DNA of 64,000 nt, from positions 682,001 through 746,000 of the forward strand of contig JADFUC010000107.1 of assembly GCA_019722365.1 (NCBI GenBank), read 5' to 3'. The notes under the pieces were generated by a model. It saw nothing but the letters and a program-made list of their open reading frames with translations, was not told the origin of the DNA and did no database searches. Made by a program: the position numbers and the translations under genes. This DNA is from Lithospermum erythrorhizon. Its lineage: Eukaryota > Streptophyta > Magnoliopsida > Boraginales > Boraginaceae. Below, one piece after another: positions 59,870 to 64,000 of the stretch (position 1 is its first letter; each line of letters starts with the position of its first letter).

Positions 59870-60661
59870 TAATCGTTGAACACAAGATATTAGTCTTTGA
59901 CTGTGTTCCCTCGCTCGTGCCACGCCAGTGCCTAAATTAGTACTATCTTGAATAGCAGCCCCAGAGTAACTTCCAGTAAAGAAATCTGATAAATGACCTG
60001 AGAAGTTTTTTATACAGGTTGGGCGAAGCACGTCACATCTTGTGTCACCTTCCATGGCTCTACCATGTTTCGCTATATGTAGGCTGCTTTGAGTATGAGT
60101 ACAAACAATCAACGAAGGGCCTAAGCAAACTACTTGGAAACATGATATTGGCAAAATCACTCTAATTACAACATAAAACCAGGCATATAATCACTGAACA
60201 ACCGATGCTATAAAATAGAGTAAAAGCTAGTTTATCTGCATCCTCAATGGCTAGTTATGTAGCCACCGGCTGATGTTAATTAATCGAGGCGATCCTGATT
60301 GCCCGATTTGCGTCTTGATTGCAACCGTGATCACGTCGACGGCTAGTTGAGATGCAAAATTTGTCCGGCTTTCTGTCATTTCACAACCGGCCAACCAATC
60401 TCGGGATTAGGTTCTTCCTCAAATCACAATCTTGCCCACAATTTTCATTAAATAAGTTGCTTTTCGCCCAGTTAATGATCCGACCATTAACTCCGCCTCC
60501 GTTGACTAGATTGACGACTAGACGAAGCCGGATCTCACCAAGTTAGATGGTTATTGTCGATCACCCATTCACCAATTGATCCTCGATTAATGCCCGTTCA
60601 TTAACTTACCGGATCTTTGTCAGTAATTGCTTTGCGAGGTTTTGCTTTAAACGTGTCAACG
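59870..60661 (-). repeat. Element E 5' LTR
   Basis: Partner of 50,870-51,648. Its right end TGTCAAC/G at 60,654-60,661 corresponds to TGTCAACA at 51,641-51,648. It is strongly diverged from the partner, with many short gaps. Confidence 0.75.
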
Positions 60662-63224
60662 AGAGAAGCTAACTAGACAATTCGTGTAATGAAAGCGATT
60701 AGTCTAAACGAAGCGATAAGCTGGTCTACGGTGTCATCTCGTAGCGCTCGGTGCTCTGCGCGTCTTGAATCTTACACTCACGGCACACATTTCCAAAGTG
60801 ACGTTAGCGATTAATGTCAGTGTCATTATCCGGTGATATCTCGAGTCATAATATGATTGTACCTCTTAAAGGCGGATGTGATAGTATCGTCTCGATCAGT
60901 GGGAAAGTCTTCTTGGCATGTTTCCTTAATGACAATTAAGTAGCGTTATCGTTTCCTTTTCCTTTGCTCTTCATAACTGCGGGAGGCATGGCCAGAGTTG
61001 GAGATCTCGTGAGCATCTCCTCATTCTCGCATATTATCTCGTAGATTAGCCCGTACATTAAAATCTCGTATGCGGTATACCCGATAGGGATTGGTTACCG
61101 CACAGGATAAGTACACAAAAGTGTATCCATAGCGACTTCGGAGAGATCTGGTTCGAGTGCAGATGACTGTCAATCTAAAACCGTCTCTTGAATGTGATTC
61201 TCACATGACTCAAGGTAGGCTAAGGTTTAAGACATATATATATCCTGCTTTTCGGCCTCATAAAGGAGAATCTCGGCTTCGGCATAGGCGAATCATTTCT
61301 TATATCGTAACTTAACCTTGATGTGATCTGACGTGACATCATATGAGGCTCTTGCAGTTATTAAAAATTCAACTTACGTTGTATTAGCGTCTGCGCCATC
61401 GATGGGTCCTGCTTTGTACGAAAATCACCGTCATAGGACGAAAGCATTGAGCGTCTAAATTCGGAATAGAAAAGTCTGGCTTGAGTTCTTGAACGAGCTT
61501 TAGTATCCGTCGGAATGGCGTCAGATGTAGCGTGCCGTACTAAGCGGAGTCAGCGTAAGTGATCAGGTTCAACTTTACATTTTGGTGGATGTTGCTTATT
61601 TATTAGGTGAGATTTATATATTTTATTAGTGCTGGCGACCCATTATCGGGTGTGTATCGATCGAATAACCTAAAAGATATACCCGATGGTCAGAAAAAAT
61701 ATAATAACATTGGGATTGTCATATAATTATTAGTGTAAAATATTTCTTAATTTTTTAGTTCCATAAAGTAATTTTAAATTGACTATCCTTTTAAGGTGGA
61801 CTAATAGCTTATAATTAATTATAACATTATAATTAATTATCTGATTTCATCCTTCTTTTAAATACAAGACTAAAAGCGCCTTAGAAGTAAAATAGTATTT
61901 ATAGGTCATATTATCTATATAATATAATAATATATCACAAAATTTCAAGACATAGATCAAATATATCATGTTATGTATGCATGATAAATAATCAATATTA
62001 TATTTAAAACATACATGACATGGATGAGCTTGATGAAATAGGCACCTGTGAATTGCGTATCGAGAATAATCCATCAAATGGAAATAAACCTATTTAATTT
62101 GTGTAAGTGTAAAGTGCCAGTAATCTAATTACAGTGTTCGTTTAATATCTAATATTAAATGTATGCAGCATTTTTTCTAAAATACTTGTTTTGCCACGAT
62201 TATTAGTATTTTTAAATTATGTCACTTTCGAAACTCTATTTTTCATAATTTTAGGTCTCGATCTAATTAAATCAAATTAGAAATATCATCATTAAATCTG
62301 GCCAGTAGAATTTAATTGGCTTTAAGTCCATTATCTTTAATTGATTCTCAAAATAATTAACATTTAATCTAATATAATTAAAACTAATTATAATATTAAT
62401 ATTATAATTGATTAAAATAATTTCGTTGAAATTAAATTAATTGATTCGATTGAAGTTCGATAAATCGATTTAGGCATCAGCCGAAGTGAGCTTGGATCGA
62501 GGCAAAATTGATTGATCAGATTTAATTAAATTAAATGGACCAACTAACAGCCAAAATGCCTGGCCCAATTAGGCCAAAACGGATCATCAGCCAACAAACC
62601 AAACATGATATGACCTGCCATGGGTCATGCATTGGGATGACGCGTGGTGACCACATTAGGCGCGACAACGTCAAAACTGCGATATGAACCGTGGCACTGC
62701 CACATGTCAACCAAATCTGAATTGGTCGGGTCAACTCGGGTTGACCGAGTCAATGAGGATGGTCGTTTCTTTGTGCCGTCAGCTACATAGAATTCTGGCG
62801 ATGTCGGCTATGCGTTAATTAGAAATTTGGCGATAAATGCGTCAGTACAGGGCTAATATCGGCGTGTCGATCAATCTATTGACTTTTACGCTCGTCTGAT
62901 TCGGAGAATCGATGGTTTTTCTCGTTTTAATTAATAAATTGACATAAAAATTAATTCATAAAAATTCGAAAAAATTCTTAAAAATCAAAAATATTATTTG
63001 AAATTTTTTCACATTAAAAGATTTTTAAAATAATTAACTTTAATAAGTATTTAATTATTTATTAACATAATTCATTATGAAATTAAAAACATCATAAAAC
63101 CAAATTAAACATGCAAGTCAGTACAAAAACATTTCATGTGCTTGTTTACATACTTGTAATCACGTAACACGAGCTTTGAGTCATTTATTGGTGTTTTTAA
63201 GCGTGTCGAGTTACATACTTAGCG
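60662..63224 (-). mobile_element. Element G internal region, 5' half, decayed
   Basis: 60,662-61,620 is CG-rich and stop-filled; 61,630-62,480 is very AT-rich; 62,500-62,760 has words common in plant LTRs (GGCCCAATTAGGCC, GCCACATGTCA). No Gag motif or primer site was confirmed. The 62,500-62,760 stretch might be part of yet another LTR. Confidence 0.3.
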
Positions 63225-63856
63225 GATCACGGATCTCGGGAATCTTTGCGGTTAATGCAAAAGCGATAAACAAAACTTTCTTCTGAAATTGTACCTTTTT
63301 GGTCGATTATATCAAGTTAGCGTGAGAATTGAATTGCTCATAATCTCGAAACGGAGTATGTCTAAGATTATCCAGCGCCGTATTAAATTCTGAACTACTT
63401 GTCGTTTACTAGAATGGTTAAAATATAAACTAGGAATCAAAATATGAAAGAAAAATCTTTTGATTTCCTGTAAATCAAGAAATCAAAATACGAGCATTAG
63501 TTGTTTTAGTTTGATTAGAAAGCCTTTAAATGATCTGATCTAGAGTTTTAGGAGGATAAATCTCGAAACCCATTGACTCAACCCCCGATTAGCTCAAATC
63601 GAGTCTTGGATTCGATTTTTAGCGAATATTTCTTTCATGTGTTTCAACTTTTAAATGGGAAGTTTATAATATATATTTATTATAGTTCGGTTCTTGTTTG
63701 TGTGTAACGTGGGGCCGAATTAATGAGTAATATATTAAATAATATTAACCATATTGTATTAATATATGAATTCTGACGGACGCAATGTGATCACTTTAAT
63801 GTCAAGCTTTAAATCCTAAAATCTTGTTATGCAACAGTGTATATATTGAAGCTTAC

Positions 63857-63909
<53 letters not shown>

Positions 63910-63983
63910 ATTTGAATAGTCATCGATTGTATAATTTAAATTATTGATAGACGTTTATGAAATGAATTTTTAGCGATTCAAAT
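63225..63983 (-). repeat. Element G LTR, right copy (5' LTR)
   Basis: Counterpart of 46,850-47,624, ending GAATTTTTAGCGATTCA. It carries a much longer AT run than the left copy. Confidence 0.75.
63857..63908 (+). repeat. (AT)n microsatellite in the right LTR of G
   Basis: About 50 bases of nearly pure TA repeat, with one G at about 63,901. The matching place in the left LTR (about 47,530-47,550) has only short interrupted TA runs. Confidence 0.95.
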
Positions 63984-64000
63984 AGTGCTATGATATTGTT

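Larger units (their letters stand above)
50870..60661 (-). mobile_element. Element E: SIRE-like Copia retrotransposon, minus strand
   Basis: LTR copies at about 50,870-51,648 (3') and about 59,870-60,661 (5') flank minus-strand pol. The 3' LTR right end is TGTCAACA at 51,641-51,648, immediately followed by the complement of a purine tract (AACTTCCCCTTTTT), confirming minus orientation. A degenerate initiator-Met primer site (complement near 59,853-59,868) lies inside the 5' LTR. Pol order and wording (HPLDVVIGSVNDGIQ, LYGLKQA, LDFIPTE) fit the SIRE/Maximus branch of Copia. Coding is broken throughout, and element F splits the RNase H. Confidence 0.8.
46850..63983 (-). mobile_element. Element G: outer LTR retrotransposon enclosing elements E and F
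   Basis: Two direct LTR-like copies (about 46,850-47,624 and 63,225-63,983) lie 17 kb apart. A purine tract on the minus strand (CTGGGAGT complement near 47,628-47,640) directly inside the left copy makes the left copy the 3' LTR and the element minus-oriented. Internal sequence is 47,625-50,310 and 60,662-63,224, strongly decayed, with no recognisable pol block and no clear primer-binding site. Most of the apparent length is later insertions. Outer boundaries are approximate. Confidence 0.6.

Noticed and set aside
59720..60160. 146-codon minus-strand open frame as a complete Gag
   Set aside because: It spans the boundary between the E 5' LTR and internal DNA and has no capsid or zinc-knuckle motif.

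Overview
The window is eukaryotic and plant-like. It has split genes with GT/AG introns, a Polycomb CURLY LEAF gene, a xylan-related DUF579 gene, a small-RNA degrading nuclease gene, and long stretches of nested Copia LTR retrotransposons, MITEs and SINE-like pieces. It looks like a eudicot nuclear chromosome; the species cannot be named from this sequence. No rRNA, tRNA, CRISPR array or bacterial feature was seen.

Layout. Bases 1-7,200 are decayed repetitive DNA with exon-like scraps, a cluster of GAGAC-type motifs and an LTR-like stretch. A minus-strand OBL-type lipase (7,266-10,641) has four clean exons but no visible C-terminal exon. A possible orphan terminal exon lies near 12,000. Bases 12,560-23,225 form a nest: a plus-strand Copia pol (A) is split by an inverted-repeat element (B) with near-matching 9-bp target copies; B holds a minus-strand Copia (C); and C is split by a structurally complete plus-strand Copia (D, two 684-bp LTRs) and by a GC-rich insert.

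The gene island spans 23,401-45,996. CURLY LEAF (minus, 17 exons, 896 aa, apparently intact) ends about 180 bp from the nest. A diverged ~200-bp tandem array, a SINE and a hAT-like element separate it from an IRX15-like gene (plus, one exon, 311 aa), which converges on an SDN-type exonuclease gene (minus, 12 exons, 495 aa). Both long genes carry MITE- or SINE-like inserts and recent intronic tandem duplications.

From 46,850 to the end a second nest appears: minus-strand LTR element G encloses a SIRE-like Copia E, whose RNase H region is split by a 3.9-kb LTR element F with a perfect 5-bp target duplication.

How it fits together: the three intact genes act separately, in H3K27 methylation, secondary-wall xylan deposition and small-RNA turnover. 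They sit as a short island between two retrotransposon nests. Exon borders were set by hand from splice signals, reading-frame continuity and remembered family motifs; no alignment was run.
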